A DNA stretch of 20,309 bases from Chloroflexota bacterium (GCA_022576105.1 JACZRM010000007.1:1-20309); one strand, 5' to 3'; positions 8,989-16,773 are shown, counted from the first letter of the stretch. Program-made: numbers and translations. Notes: generated by a model not told the origin, from the sequence alone.

Positions 8989-9819
8989 CTAGGCGCCATC
9001 CCACTTGGGATAAGACCCCCAGATCTTCAGCGCGCTGACCGTGGATTCCAGGGCCTCGATTGCCTCCTTGACCAGCGGGTCTTCCCGGTGGCCTTCGCAG
9101 TCAATCAAGAAAATGTACCGACCCAACGACTCTTTAGTCGGCCGCGACTCAATTTTCACCAGGTTGATATCACGCTTGGCGAATTCCACCAACGCACCGT
9201 AGAGGGATCCTGGGGCGTCTTGATCGAAGGAAAAGCACATGGACGTTTTGTCGTTGCCGGTGGGAGCGTGGTCCGACTTGTCCAGCACGGCGAAGCGCGT
9301 AACGTTGTTCGGGCTATCCTGGATATTCTGCCCAATGATTTCAACGTCGTAGAGTGTTGCGGCCCGTCGGGGAGATATGGCCGCCGCGGTCACGCTGCTT
9401 TCCAGCATGTCGGTGATGCAGGCGACGGTGCTCAAGGAAGCTCTCTGTTCCGCCTGCGGTAAGCAACGTTCCAGGAATTCCCGGCATTGGGCCAGCCCCT
9501 GCGGGTGAGAGTAGACCACCTGCACTTCAGGGGCGCGAGTGCCTGGCTTGGCCAGTAGGACATGCTCAATGGGCACGACAATCTCGTTGCAAATTGAAAG
9601 CCCGGACTGGCTGATCAGTAAGTCCAACGTAAAGGTGACCGACCCCTCCAGGCTGTTTTCAATGGGGACCACCCCCTGGTCGGTGACACCGGACGTTACC
9701 GCTAGACCCACCGCGACGATGCTGGGAAAGGGCTGAAGGTCGGCCTCGGGGTCATATTTGAGGGCAGCATCTTCGGTGTAGGTGCCTACCGGGCCCAGAA
9801 ACGCTACGCGCCTGGCCAT
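8989..9819 (-). CDS. pheA: prephenate dehydratase
   Basis: A monofunctional enzyme of about 276 residues turning prephenate into phenylpyruvate in phenylalanine synthesis. No chorismate mutase domain is present. Counting from the GTG at 9822: PDT domain with FLGPVGTYTEDAAL (8-21), GVVPIENSLEGSV (50-62), SHPQGLAQCREFL (105-117) and the catalytic TRF motif (Thr175-Phe177, in DSPNNVTRF). The C-terminal ACT domain has GSLYGALVEFA (205-215) and KIESRP (223-228), the usual site for allosteric phenylalanine. The start is ATG 9819 or the preceding GTG 9822. ATG 9819 shares its A with the stop of the upstream RCK gene (TGATG), a classic coupling arrangement. No SD is clear, which fits translation by termination-reinitiation. 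Confidence 0.95.
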   Translation of the reverse strand: MARRVAFLGPVGTYTEDAALKYDPEADLQPFPSIVAVGLAVTSGVTDQGVVPIENSLEGSVTFTLDLLISQSGLSICNEIVVPIEHVLLAKPGTRAPEVQVVYSHPQGLAQCREFLERCLPQAEQRASLSTVACITDMLESSVTAAAISPRRAATLYDVEIIGQNIQDSPNNVTRFAVLDKSDHAPTGNDKTSMCFSFDQDAPGSLYGALVEFAKRDINLVKIESRPTKESLGRYIFLIDCEGHREDPLVKEAIEALESTVSALKIWGSYPKWDGA

Positions 9820-10481
9820 CACAACGCTTCGGTCAGTATTTCGTAGAGAGTCTGTTCCTCGTCGGTCATGGTTACCGCGACGACGTCGTCCTGCGCTTCC
9901 AAGACCAGGTCGTTAGAAGGCATTACCGCTCGATCCTTTTTAATCACCAGGGAGATAAAGCTGTGGGGCGGCAAAACCACTTCATTTAGCTTTTTGCCTA
10001 CCACAGTCGAATCCTCAGGAATGGAGACGCTGACCAATTCCAGGCCCGGAGCGTCTGGGGTCATCAAGTGCAGCAGTGGCCTTCCGGGAACACCCTCTTC
10101 CAGCGCGTTGACCACCAGGTGGGTGGCGTTGACCACCACATTGATTCCCAAAACTTCAAATAAGGGTTCATTCTTGGTATCTTTCACCACCGCCATGGTA
10201 TGGGGGACTTGGAATACATGCTTGGCAATTTGGCACGCCACCAGATTGGTTTCATCCAAGTTGGCTGCGCCAACAAAAACGTCGGCCCGAGCCGTACCCG
10301 CTGACTTGAGGATGCGTTCGTCGGTGCCGTCTCCTTCCATGACCACACTGCCCAGTTCGTCCCACAACAGTTGGCATCTGGCGTGGTCTCTTTCCACCAC
10401 GGTGACTTCGTGTCCCGCCGCCAGCAGCACCTTGGTCAGGTGATAGCCCGCGCCACTGCAGCCCACTATTACTAGATACAT
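9819..10481 (-). CDS. RCK-domain (TrkA_N plus TrkA_C) potassium-transport regulator-like protein
   Basis: About 220 residues counted from ATG 10481 (MYLVIVGCSGAGYHL). An upstream TTG at 10529 would add 16 residues but reads into the previous gene and has no SD. The N-terminal Rossmann RCK_N domain has a variant glycine motif, GCSGAG, with Ser at the second Gly position, and a Glu after the second strand (VTVVERDHARC) typical of NAD(H)-type binding. The C-terminal part (about 150-220, from LELVSVSIPEDSTVVGKKL) matches the RCK_C/TrkA_C domain. Such proteins are cytosolic gating subunits of K+ transporters or channels. It follows the RCK_N-only gene by 25 bases and is coupled to pheA downstream. 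The partner transporter is not proven; TrkH nearby is the obvious candidate. Confidence 0.85.
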   Translation of the reverse strand: MYLVIVGCSGAGYHLTKVLLAAGHEVTVVERDHARCQLLWDELGSVVMEGDGTDERILKSAGTARADVFVGAANLDETNLVACQIAKHVFQVPHTMAVVKDTKNEPLFEVLGINVVVNATHLVVNALEEGVPGRPLLHLMTPDAPGLELVSVSIPEDSTVVGKKLNEVVLPPHSFISLVIKKDRAVMPSNDLVLEAQDDVVAVTMTDEEQTLYEILTEAL

Positions 10482-10506
10482 TCTATTACTAAATACATTG
10501 GTCTTG

Positions 10507-10911
10507 TTACTCGCCGATGGCCTGTTCAATATTGTGGAACAAGTCCAGGACCGAATACCCGATTACTTTTAACCCCAGGCCAGAGTAAAGTTGTTGCAGC
10601 TGGGGGTTATCCAGCCGGCAAACGACGGTGGGGACGTTGAATATATGGCGGGCTACCTGAGAAACCAGGGCGTTCTGGTGGTCATCTTCGGACAGCGCAA
10701 TGAATAGTTCGGCGGTGGCGACCTGGGCCTCCTGCAAATAGTCCTGCATCATGGCGTCGGTGATCAAGACGCCCTCAATTATTCTCTCTTGCATCACGGA
10801 TTCCAAGCAACTGGCGTCGTTGGAGAGGACGGTTACCCGGTATCCAGATTGGACTAGCTGAGGCGCCATCATGGCGGTGAGGCGCCCGCAACCGTAGATT
10901 ACCGCTTGCAT
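10507..10911 (-). CDS. short RCK_N-only (TrkA_N) protein
   Basis: A 134-residue protein consisting of a single Rossmann-like TrkA_N domain (MQAVIYGCGRLTAMMAPQL ... VTVLSND ... TAELFIALSEDDHQNALVSQVA ... VPTVVCRLDNP), with no RCK_C domain. The glycine motif reads GCGRLT, with Thr at the third Gly position. Length is about half of a normal single-RCK protein. The downstream neighbour is a full RCK_N-RCK_C protein, so together the pair resembles a split version of the two-RCK TrkA of E. coli. A tandem 13-base repeat carrying an AAGGA SD-like core lies just upstream (10914-10941). It looks intact rather than a pseudogene because the ORF ends cleanly and the SALSEDD-type and NA-VSQ segments are preserved. 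Confidence 0.8.
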   Translation of the reverse strand: MQAVIYGCGRLTAMMAPQLVQSGYRVTVLSNDASCLESVMQERIIEGVLITDAMMQDYLQEAQVATAELFIALSEDDHQNALVSQVARHIFNVPTVVCRLDNPQLQQLYSGLGLKVIGYSVLDLFHNIEQAIGE

Positions 10912-10913
10912 TG

Positions 10914-10941
10914 TCTATAGGTCCTTTCTCTATAGGTCCTT
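10914..10941 (-). repeat. 13-base tandem repeat containing the SD of the RCK_N gene
   Basis: On the plus strand TCTATAGGTCCTT occurs at 10914-10926 and again at 10929-10941, with TC between (period 15). Read on the coding strand it is AAGGACCTATAGA twice, so the SD-like AAGGA is duplicated in front of the start codon at 10911. Confidence 0.8.
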
Positions 10942-10944
10942 GTT

Positions 10945-11397
10945 TTACGAATTGGACGCCGCGGCGGCGGGCATGCTTTCGCGCCAAAAAATAACCTGGC
11001 AAGCGGCGTGGTCCAGCAGATATTTGGCAGTGGGGCCCAGGTTGCTGAGACCGATGTGGTTGCGGTAAGGGATTCCGTAAACAATTACCTCCATCTGACG
11101 GTCCTCTGCTTCAATCACAATCGCCGGTCCGGCATGCCTGGCTTGCAAGAGCTGGCCGTGCACCTTGCACTTTTCAACTTCGGCGATGGACTCCAACCGC
11201 GCCAAGACCTGTTCGCCCTTGTTGTCTTCCTGGATAAACTCGGTGCTCAGCGAGAATTCCATTGGCACTTCGTTCACGTAAATCAGGTGAAGCTCGGCCT
11301 TGCTATTCTTGGCTAGTTGACAGGCCCAGCGAAAAGTATCTTCGCTAACCGGGGTATCGTCGACGGGCACCAGAATTCGCTTACCATTTAGTCGCAT
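10945..11397 (-). CDS. universal stress protein (UspA) family protein
   Basis: A 150-residue protein with the Usp alpha/beta fold: ILVPVDDTPVSEDTFRWACQLA at the N-terminus, ELHLIYVNEVP, and a C-terminal GLSNLGPTAKYLLDHAACQVIFWRE. Family members that bind ATP carry G-2x-G-9x-G(S/T). Here the segment GIPYRNHIGLSNLGPTA keeps the first and last Gly but has Tyr at the second, so ATP binding is uncertain. The protein is probably cytosolic and a regulator or accessory of the neighbouring RCK proteins (inference from context; Usp domains are often linked to ion transporters). Its gene is preceded by its own promoter and followed by the RCK_N gene after 33 bases. The SD is weak. Confidence 0.85.
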   Translation of the reverse strand: MRLNGKRILVPVDDTPVSEDTFRWACQLAKNSKAELHLIYVNEVPMEFSLSTEFIQEDNKGEQVLARLESIAEVEKCKVHGQLLQARHAGPAIVIEAEDRQMEVIVYGIPYRNHIGLSNLGPTAKYLLDHAACQVIFWRESMPAAAASNS

Positions 11398-11452
11398 GGC
11401 GGGATAGACCTGCTGAACTGAGGATTTTTAAAATTGTTCATGCCAATGGCAG

Positions 11453-11482
11453 ATTATAAAGAGGGAGAGTGGTTAAATGCAA
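11453..11482 (-). promoter_or_regulatory. sigma70-type promoter for usp-RCK-RCK-pheA
   Basis: On the minus strand TTGCAT (11477-11482) and TATAAT (11453-11458) are separated by 18 bases. The predicted start lies near 11446, about 49 bases before the Usp ATG. It lies in the 151-base gap between ktrA and usp, so the four downstream genes can be transcribed separately from trkH-ktrA. Confidence 0.65.
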
Positions 11483-11548
11483 GGACGCGGTAGTCCCAAG
11501 GTCGGAGCGATAGCATTCGCCTTCAAGATAGTCCGAGGATTTCGGTGC

Positions 11549-12259
11549 TCATCTGGTGTTGCCCTTGGCGCCGACCGTAGCTGGGGAGAGGTCTTTAGCT
11601 GCCGAATAGAGACGGCTCACCTGGTCGTTCCTACCCGCCACAATGAGTAAGTCTCCCGGTTTGATGTCTTCGTCTTTTGACGGGTTCAATATGTAGCTGC
11701 GGCCCCGCCGGATGGCCAGGACTACCAGCCCATACTTGCTCTGAGGACCACCCAGGCCCACTTCGTCCAGAGTGTGTCGGAGCATCTCTTCTGGAGGATG
11801 AATTTTGCTGATGCCGGAGCCGGGAGCGATTTCCATGTGGTCGAGGATGCCCGCGTTGAAGTCGATGTGGGCGACTCGACGGGCGCTTTCCATCTCAGGA
11901 TACACAACCTTGTCAGCGCCGATTCGCTCCAGAGTATTGCCGTGCAGCTCATTGGCCGCCCGGGCGATGATAAACGGTATTGAGAGGCTCTTCAGCAGCA
12001 CGGTGATCAGGATACTGGACTGGATATTCTCGCTGCCCAGGGCGACAATAGCTACATCGAAGTCCGACACGCCCAATTCCCGCAGCACCGATTCGTTGGT
12101 CGCGTCGGCTCGGACCGCGTAGGTGACCTGCCCCAGCATGTCCTGAATCTTGCTCTCTTCATTGTCGATGGCCAGAACATCGTGCCCGGACTGGTACAAT
12201 TCCCTGGCTACTGATGCGCCGAAGCGGCCCATGCCCACAACGCATACCTGTTTCTTCAT
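11549..12259 (-). CDS. ktrA: Trk/Ktr potassium uptake regulatory subunit (KtrA-like)
   Basis: About 236 residues, an RCK_N-RCK_C protein that gates the TrkH/KtrB pore. Seen from ATG 12259 (MKKQVCVVGMGRFG): the nucleotide-binding GMGRFG (9-14) and an acidic residue after strand 2 (VLAIDNEESK, Asp31) for NAD(H)/ATP-type nucleotides, then GADKVVYPEMESARRVA, which links to the RCK_C part (LRHTLDEVGLGGPQSKYGLVVLAIRRG ... GDLLIVAGR, with residues split here for length). A TTG at 12262 is an alternative start, but GGAGG lies 6 bases before the ATG, favouring 12259. It begins only 13 bases after the trkH stop and is clearly in the same operon. Membrane association is through its partner. Confidence 0.93.
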   Translation of the reverse strand: MKKQVCVVGMGRFGASVARELYQSGHDVLAIDNEESKIQDMLGQVTYAVRADATNESVLRELGVSDFDVAIVALGSENIQSSILITVLLKSLSIPFIIARAANELHGNTLERIGADKVVYPEMESARRVAHIDFNAGILDHMEIAPGSGISKIHPPEEMLRHTLDEVGLGGPQSKYGLVVLAIRRGRSYILNPSKDEDIKPGDLLIVAGRNDQVSRLYSAAKDLSPATVGAKGNTR

Positions 12260-12272
12260 CAAGCGCCTCCGT

Positions 12273-13715
12273 TCAGCCTATTGTAACCCTTTCCTGCACA
12301 TAACGGTACATGGTTTGCTCTCTGGGCGCCAGAGCGAGGGCCAACGTCAATGGCCCTAATCTGCCCAGGAACATCGCCAACATGAAAATCAATTTACCGA
12401 CCACACTCAGGTCCGGCACTATGCCCGTTGACGAGCCGGTGGTTCCAAAGGCAGACACAGTGTCGAACAGCAAGTCCAGGAAGGGTATGTCCGGTTCGGT
12501 CAAAGTTAGAGTCGGCAAAGTCAGGCCTATGAAGACAACCCCCAATACGCCAACGGTCACTGCCCGCAGCACCTGCTGTTGAGAGATTTCCCGGCCAAAG
12601 GCTTCGGCTTGAGGACGTCGCTTGATCGATGAAATTACCGCGGCGATGATCACCGCAAAGGTGTTTACTTTAATCCCGCCGGCCACTGACCCGGACGCCC
12701 CGCCAATGAACATGAGCGCCGGATAAGTCAATTTGGTGAAGTCCTCGGCCTTGCCAAAGTCGATGATGGTGAATCCGGCGGTACGGCCGCTTATTGAGTG
12801 GAACACCGAGTCGGAGATTCGGTCAAGCAGGGGCAGGCCGCCGTGAGTGTCCACGTTGGAATACTCAGCCAAAAACAATACCAGCGCGCCGATCACCCAC
12901 AAGAAAAGGCTGGTTACCAGGACCAGCCTGGTGTCCAAAGTGAGCCGGCTGAACCGCCGATGCCGGTAGAGGTCCACCAGGGAGGTCCAGCCAATCCCAC
13001 CCAGAATTATCAGGATCACCATGGTGAACAGCAAAGGCTCCAATGCGCCCATGCGTTGCAGGCCGCTGCCCAGTGACGACTCGGGCAATATGGAGAAGCC
13101 CGCGTTGTTGAAGGCCGAAACTGACAGGAATATGGACTGCCAGACCGATTCACTGAAGCCCATGCCGTCCATTCCGTGAATGCGCGAGAATATTACCCCG
13201 GCCCCGACTAGATAAATCAAAACGACAACCAGGACGATATTCCTGGTTATTCGCCGCAGTCCTTCCATACGGTCCAGGCCCATCGTCTCGCGCATTACCA
13301 GCCGCTCCGACAGCGAGGAACGCTGGCCCAGCAGCGCCAAGATGAAGGTGGCCGCCGCCATGAAGGTCAATCCGCCAATGAGCATCAGGAAGAAAATCAC
13401 CGCCTGCCCAAAATGGCTCCAATAAGTGCTGGTGTTGACCACGGTGTGGCCGGTCACGGTTACGGCGGAAGTGGCGGTGAAGAAGGCCAGCACCAATGGC
13501 GTGAAGACGCCTTCTTTGCTGGAGACCGGTAGAGATAACAGCAGCCCGCCAAAGACAATCAGAATGGCGAAGCCAAAGATCAGGATGTAGGTAGAGGTGA
13601 AAATCCTATGGGGCCGCCGTAAAGGCACCGGTTCGGCCACCAGGGGCCGGAGTTGGTCAACCCTGGGCTGCCGAATAACGTTATCCCTGGGCCGGCGGGG
13701 CAGGTTGGTGTCCAT
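12273..13715 (-). CDS. trkH: TrkH/KtrB family potassium uptake pore
   Basis: A 480-residue integral membrane K+ translocating subunit. Counting from ATG 13715 the four pore loops are visible: TSAVTVTGHTV (TVTGH 86-90), SAFNNAGFS (NNAGF 203-207), HSISGRTAGF (309-315) and SAFGTTGSSTG (422-431), each with the central Gly of the selectivity filter. Around them lie M1-P-M2-type hydrophobic segments, and GASGSVAGGIKVNTFAV is typical of KtrB/TrkH. The N-terminus carries an unusual Arg/Pro-rich cytosolic stretch of about 40 residues before the first helix (FTSTYILIFGFAILIVFGG). A TTG at 13730 is an alternative start. AGGGA lies 4 bases before the ATG. The ktrA gene follows directly, so this is a Ktr-type system. 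Confidence 0.95.
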   Translation of the reverse strand: MDTNLPRRPRDNVIRQPRVDQLRPLVAEPVPLRRPHRIFTSTYILIFGFAILIVFGGLLLSLPVSSKEGVFTPLVLAFFTATSAVTVTGHTVVNTSTYWSHFGQAVIFFLMLIGGLTFMAAATFILALLGQRSSLSERLVMRETMGLDRMEGLRRITRNIVLVVVLIYLVGAGVIFSRIHGMDGMGFSESVWQSIFLSVSAFNNAGFSILPESSLGSGLQRMGALEPLLFTMVILIILGGIGWTSLVDLYRHRRFSRLTLDTRLVLVTSLFLWVIGALVLFLAEYSNVDTHGGLPLLDRISDSVFHSISGRTAGFTIIDFGKAEDFTKLTYPALMFIGGASGSVAGGIKVNTFAVIIAAVISSIKRRPQAEAFGREISQQQVLRAVTVGVLGVVFIGLTLPTLTLTEPDIPFLDLLFDTVSAFGTTGSSTGIVPDLSVVGKLIFMLAMFLGRLGPLTLALALAPREQTMYRYVQERVTIG

Positions 13716-13920
13716 GCCGTCCCTAGCCAAGACCGCTATCCATCCGGCAGACTAATAACGCAAACCCCAATCGAGGGAATGCCAAGCGGTTTCCCCGGAA
13801 ATGTTGGATGATTAACTCTGCCATCCTGTTGTTTCTGTTAACCCGCCGAACTATCCTGGTGGTTTGCTTTTGTCGATTGCCGGAGTTGCCGGTAATCCTG
13901 GAGCCATCGGCTCGCCCCGG

Positions 13921-13949
13921 ATTCTAGTTATTTGCGGGCGGGGTGTCAA
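13921..13949 (-). promoter_or_regulatory. sigma70-type promoter for trkH-ktrA
   Basis: On the minus strand a perfect TTGACA (13944-13949) and TAGAAT (13921-13926) are separated by exactly 17 bases. The predicted start near 13914 leaves an unusually long leader of about 200 bases before the ATG at 13715. Confidence 0.75.
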
Positions 13950-14028
13950 CGCCATATTTTCGGTATCAAAAGGGTATTTTACACGGAGGATGGCCGCCGG
14001 ATTACAACGGTGTCCTTACCGATTTCTA

Positions 14029-14037
14029 TGCTAATAT
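14029..14037 (+). promoter_or_regulatory. extended -10 promoter for leuS
   Basis: TGCTAATAT fits an extended -10 (TGn plus TAATAT). The predicted start is near 14044, giving a leader of about 27 bases that contains the SD GAGGTGA (14058-14064). No clear -35. The short leader leaves no room for a T-box. Confidence 0.45.
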
Positions 14038-14070
14038 AGGTTAAAAGCAGCTGATTCGAGGTGACCCCAC

Positions 14071-16548
14071 ATGACAATGGCTCCCCGGCAAGTGGAACTG
14101 CGGTACAACGCCGTTGAGATCGACCGCAAGTGGCAGGAGCGCTGGGCGAAGGATAACCTTTACAAGGTCAACGACGACGACCCACGCCCGAAATGGTACG
14201 AGATGACCATGTATCCCTACCCATCGGGAGACCTGCACATTGGCCATTGGTACGCCATGTCGCCGGCCGACTGCCACGCTCGTTTCCGCCAGATGCAGGG
14301 CTACAACGTACTGCATCCTATCGGTTTCGATGCCTTTGGACTGCCGGCGGAGAACGCGGCCATCAGTCGCGGCATACACCCCCAAGAATGGACCATGAGC
14401 AACATTGAAAACATGCGCCGTCAATTGCGGTCGCTGGGGGCGATCTACGATTGGGACCGGGAAGTCATCTGCTGTCTACCGGAGTTCTACCGTTGGAACC
14501 AGTGGTTCTTCCTCAAACTCTATGAGCATGGGCTGGCTTATCGCGCCAAGGCCCCGGTGGTCTGGTGCCCTTCCTGCCAAACGGTGCTGGCCAACGAGCA
14601 GGTGGTGAACGGTGCCTGTGAGCGTTGCGGCACAACCATCACCCGACGAGACCTGGAGCAATGGTTCCTGCGCATTACCGACTACGCCGACCAATTGTTG
14701 GACTTTAGCGGTCTGATTGGTTGGCCCGAAAAAATCCTGATCATGCAGCGCAACTGGATTGGCCGCAGCGAAGGCGTGGAAATTAGCTTTGACATCCAGG
14801 ACAACGGGTTGCCCGAGCAGGAAATCCGCACCTTCACCACCCGAATCGATACAGTTTTCGGCGTGACATTCTTGGTGCTGGCCCCGGAGCATCCCCTGGT
14901 TGCCGGATTAACTACCGATGATCGTCGGAGCGAGGTCGAAGCCTACGTTGAGCAGGCCCGCCAGACCTCCGAGGTGGAACGCCTTTCTACCGATAAGGAG
15001 AAGGCCGGCGTGTTTCTGGGGAGCTATGCCATCAACCGTCTCAGCGGGGACCGGGTGCCGATTTTTATCGCCGACTACGTTCTGACCACCTACGGCACCG
15101 GGGCGGTGATGGGTGTTCCGGCCCACGACACGCGGGACTTTGCGTTCGCCAAGAAGTACGGTTTGCCAATTCGTACCGTGATAGCCCCCTTGGAATGGGA
15201 TGGCCGGGAACCGGCCGAGGCTTACATCGGCGACGGATTTATGACCAACTCCGGGCCCTACGACGGCATGACCGACCAAGAAGGTATTGAAGCCATTGCC
15301 AACGATTTGGAGCGCAAGGGCTGGGGCCACCGCTCGGTGTCCTTTCGTATTCGGGACTGGCTAATTTCCCGGCAGCGCTATTGGGGCACTCCCATCCCAA
15401 TGATTTATTGCCCCAGTTGCGGGACCGTCCCAGTGCCGGAAGGCGACTTGCCGGTATTGCTGCCTCCCGACGCCGATTTCAAACCCACCGGAGAGTCTCC
15501 CCTGGCGTCAAACCCGGATTTTGTGAACACCAGGTGTCCCCAGTGCGGTGGTGAGGCCCGTCGGGAAACCGATACGATGGACACTTTCTTTGATTCGTCC
15601 TGGTACATGTTTAGATACACCAGCCCCCACTATGAGGAAGGCCCTTTCGATCCCAAGACGATCGAAGACTGGATGCCCGTAGACCAGTACACCGGCGGCG
15701 CCGAGCACGCGGTGATGCACCTTTTGTACTCCCGCTTCTTTACCAAAGCACTGCGGGACATGGGACTGGTGAGTTTTGACGAGCCTTTCCTGCGTCTGTT
15801 CAACCAGGGAGTAATCCTGGGTGAAGACCACGAAAAGATGAGCAAATCCCGGGGCAACGTGGTAAACCCGGATGAAGTTGTTGAGCAGATGGGCGCCGAC
15901 GCGGTGCGCTGCTTTTTGATGTTCATCGGCCCCTGGGACCAGGGAGGCCCCTGGAGCGATGTGGGCATCAACGGCATTGCCAGGTGGCTGAACCGGGTCT
16001 GGACTCTGGTGGAGCGGGACCCCAGCAGCCTGGATGCCGGAAAAGCGGACCGGCAAGCGGTGCGAGATACAGTGCGTTTGCAGCATCAGACGGTGCGCAA
16101 GTGTTACACCGATTTGGACCGGTTCAAATTCAACACGGCGATTGCGTCGTTGATGGAATTCGCCAACCATTTGAGCAAAGTCTGGGCCGAGGCCAGTGTA
16201 GATTCAGTGACCTGGCGGGAATGCGTCAAGAATTTCCTGTTGATGCTGGCGCCCATCGCCCCGCACATTGCGGAAGAGTTGTGGGAGCGCACCGGCCACG
16301 AGTACAGCATTCATCAACAGCTCTTCCCCAAGTGGGACGACCAACTGGCCGCTGAAGACACGATTACTTTAGTAGTACAGGTTAACGGCAAAGTGCGCGA
16401 TCGGATTGAGGTGCCGGTGGACATCGATCAATCGGCGGCGCAGGAACTGGCCCTGTCCAGCCCCAAGGTGAAACCGTACATCGAAGGCAAAACGGTGAAC
16501 AAGGCGATCTACGTGCCCGGACGCCTGGTCAACGTGGTGGTGGGGTAG
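14071..16548 (+). CDS. leuS: leucyl-tRNA synthetase
   Basis: An 825-residue class Ia aminoacyl-tRNA synthetase attaching leucine to tRNA-Leu in the cytosol. Seen: HIGH motif (56-59, in PSGDLHIGHWYAM), KMSKS (589-593), a zinc-ribbon with Cys166, Cys169, Cys183 and Cys186 in the ZN-1 region, the CP1 editing domain with TYGTGAVMGVPAHDTRDFAFA, a second four-Cys set (Cys447, Cys450, Cys489, Cys492) before the TMDTFFDSSWYMFRY segment, and the C-terminal LVVQVNGKVRDRIEVP domain. Length is normal for bacterial LeuRS. The SD GAGGTGA (14058-14064) lies 6 bases before ATG 14071; the ATG at 14077 is less favoured. It diverges from trkH and converges with aroA. Confidence 0.98.
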   Translation: MTMAPRQVELRYNAVEIDRKWQERWAKDNLYKVNDDDPRPKWYEMTMYPYPSGDLHIGHWYAMSPADCHARFRQMQGYNVLHPIGFDAFGLPAENAAISRGIHPQEWTMSNIENMRRQLRSLGAIYDWDREVICCLPEFYRWNQWFFLKLYEHGLAYRAKAPVVWCPSCQTVLANEQVVNGACERCGTTITRRDLEQWFLRITDYADQLLDFSGLIGWPEKILIMQRNWIGRSEGVEISFDIQDNGLPEQEIRTFTTRIDTVFGVTFLVLAPEHPLVAGLTTDDRRSEVEAYVEQARQTSEVERLSTDKEKAGVFLGSYAINRLSGDRVPIFIADYVLTTYGTGAVMGVPAHDTRDFAFAKKYGLPIRTVIAPLEWDGREPAEAYIGDGFMTNSGPYDGMTDQEGIEAIANDLERKGWGHRSVSFRIRDWLISRQRYWGTPIPMIYCPSCGTVPVPEGDLPVLLPPDADFKPTGESPLASNPDFVNTRCPQCGGEARRETDTMDTFFDSSWYMFRYTSPHYEEGPFDPKTIEDWMPVDQYTGGAEHAVMHLLYSRFFTKALRDMGLVSFDEPFLRLFNQGVILGEDHEKMSKSRGNVVNPDEVVEQMGADAVRCFLMFIGPWDQGGPWSDVGINGIARWLNRVWTLVERDPSSLDAGKADRQAVRDTVRLQHQTVRKCYTDLDRFKFNTAIASLMEFANHLSKVWAEASVDSVTWRECVKNFLLMLAPIAPHIAEELWERTGHEYSIHQQLFPKWDDQLAAEDTITLVVQVNGKVRDRIEVPVDIDQSAAQELALSSPKVKPYIEGKTVNKAIYVPGRLVNVVVG

Positions 16549-16617
16549 CGCGCCTAACAAAATGAAATGCAGGTTGACGCAAGGGGCGAGGAAATCCCCC
16601 TGAGGCCCCCTTTACGG

Positions 16618-16756
16618 GCTTTGCCTCAAAAGTGTCAATCGTGTCCTGTGATTGAGGTCAGGAGCCGGTTATTGATGCTTCCCTGAGCGTGGCGAAGGGT
16701 CTAAAATCGAGTGAATTAGATTTCCCGTAAGCCCAAAATCACCTTTGAGGCAAGGC
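16618..16756 (+). repeat. MITE-like dispersed repeat, copy B
   Basis: A 139-base element with terminal inverted repeats GGGCTTTGCCTCAAA (16616-16630) and TTTGAGGCAAGGCCC (16744-16758), matching at 14 of 15 positions. It aligns with copy A (3544-3683) in the same orientation at about 106 of 140 positions. Outside it, AAATCCCCC to the left and GGGGGATTTT to the right form a further imperfect inverted repeat. No coding capacity. Confidence 0.75.
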
Positions 16757-16773
16757 CCCCTTTGCAAAGGGGG
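16756..16773. repeat. perfect 18-base palindrome at the right edge of copy B
   Basis: CCCCCTTTGCAAAGGGGG is its own reverse complement, followed by ATGGGGGATTTT. The matching position beside copy A also has a palindrome with a CCTTTG..CAAAGG core. Confidence 0.8.

Larger units (their letters stand above)
13731..14070. other. divergent intergenic region between trkH and leuS
   Basis: This 340-base stretch contains no convincing ORF. It holds the trkH promoter (13921-13949, minus), the leuS -10 region (14029-14037, plus) and the leuS SD. The rest is the roughly 200-base trkH 5' leader, with a small GAGCC-atc-GGCTC palindrome at 13901-13913 and no RNA family I recognise with confidence. Confidence 0.7.

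Noticed and set aside
8900..8990. T-box-like GGTGGACC near a terminator
   Set aside because: The sequence does not fit the T-box bulge consensus, the terminator is not complementary to it, and the next gene downstream is on the opposite strand.
13716..13914. c-di-AMP (ydaO-yuaA) riboswitch in the trkH leader
   Set aside because: Only one local stretch on the minus strand, CCGGGGAAACCGCTT, resembles the aptamer. The later conserved pieces (a CCCG..CAGCTAA-type segment and the matching closing stem) are absent, so it is not listed as a feature.
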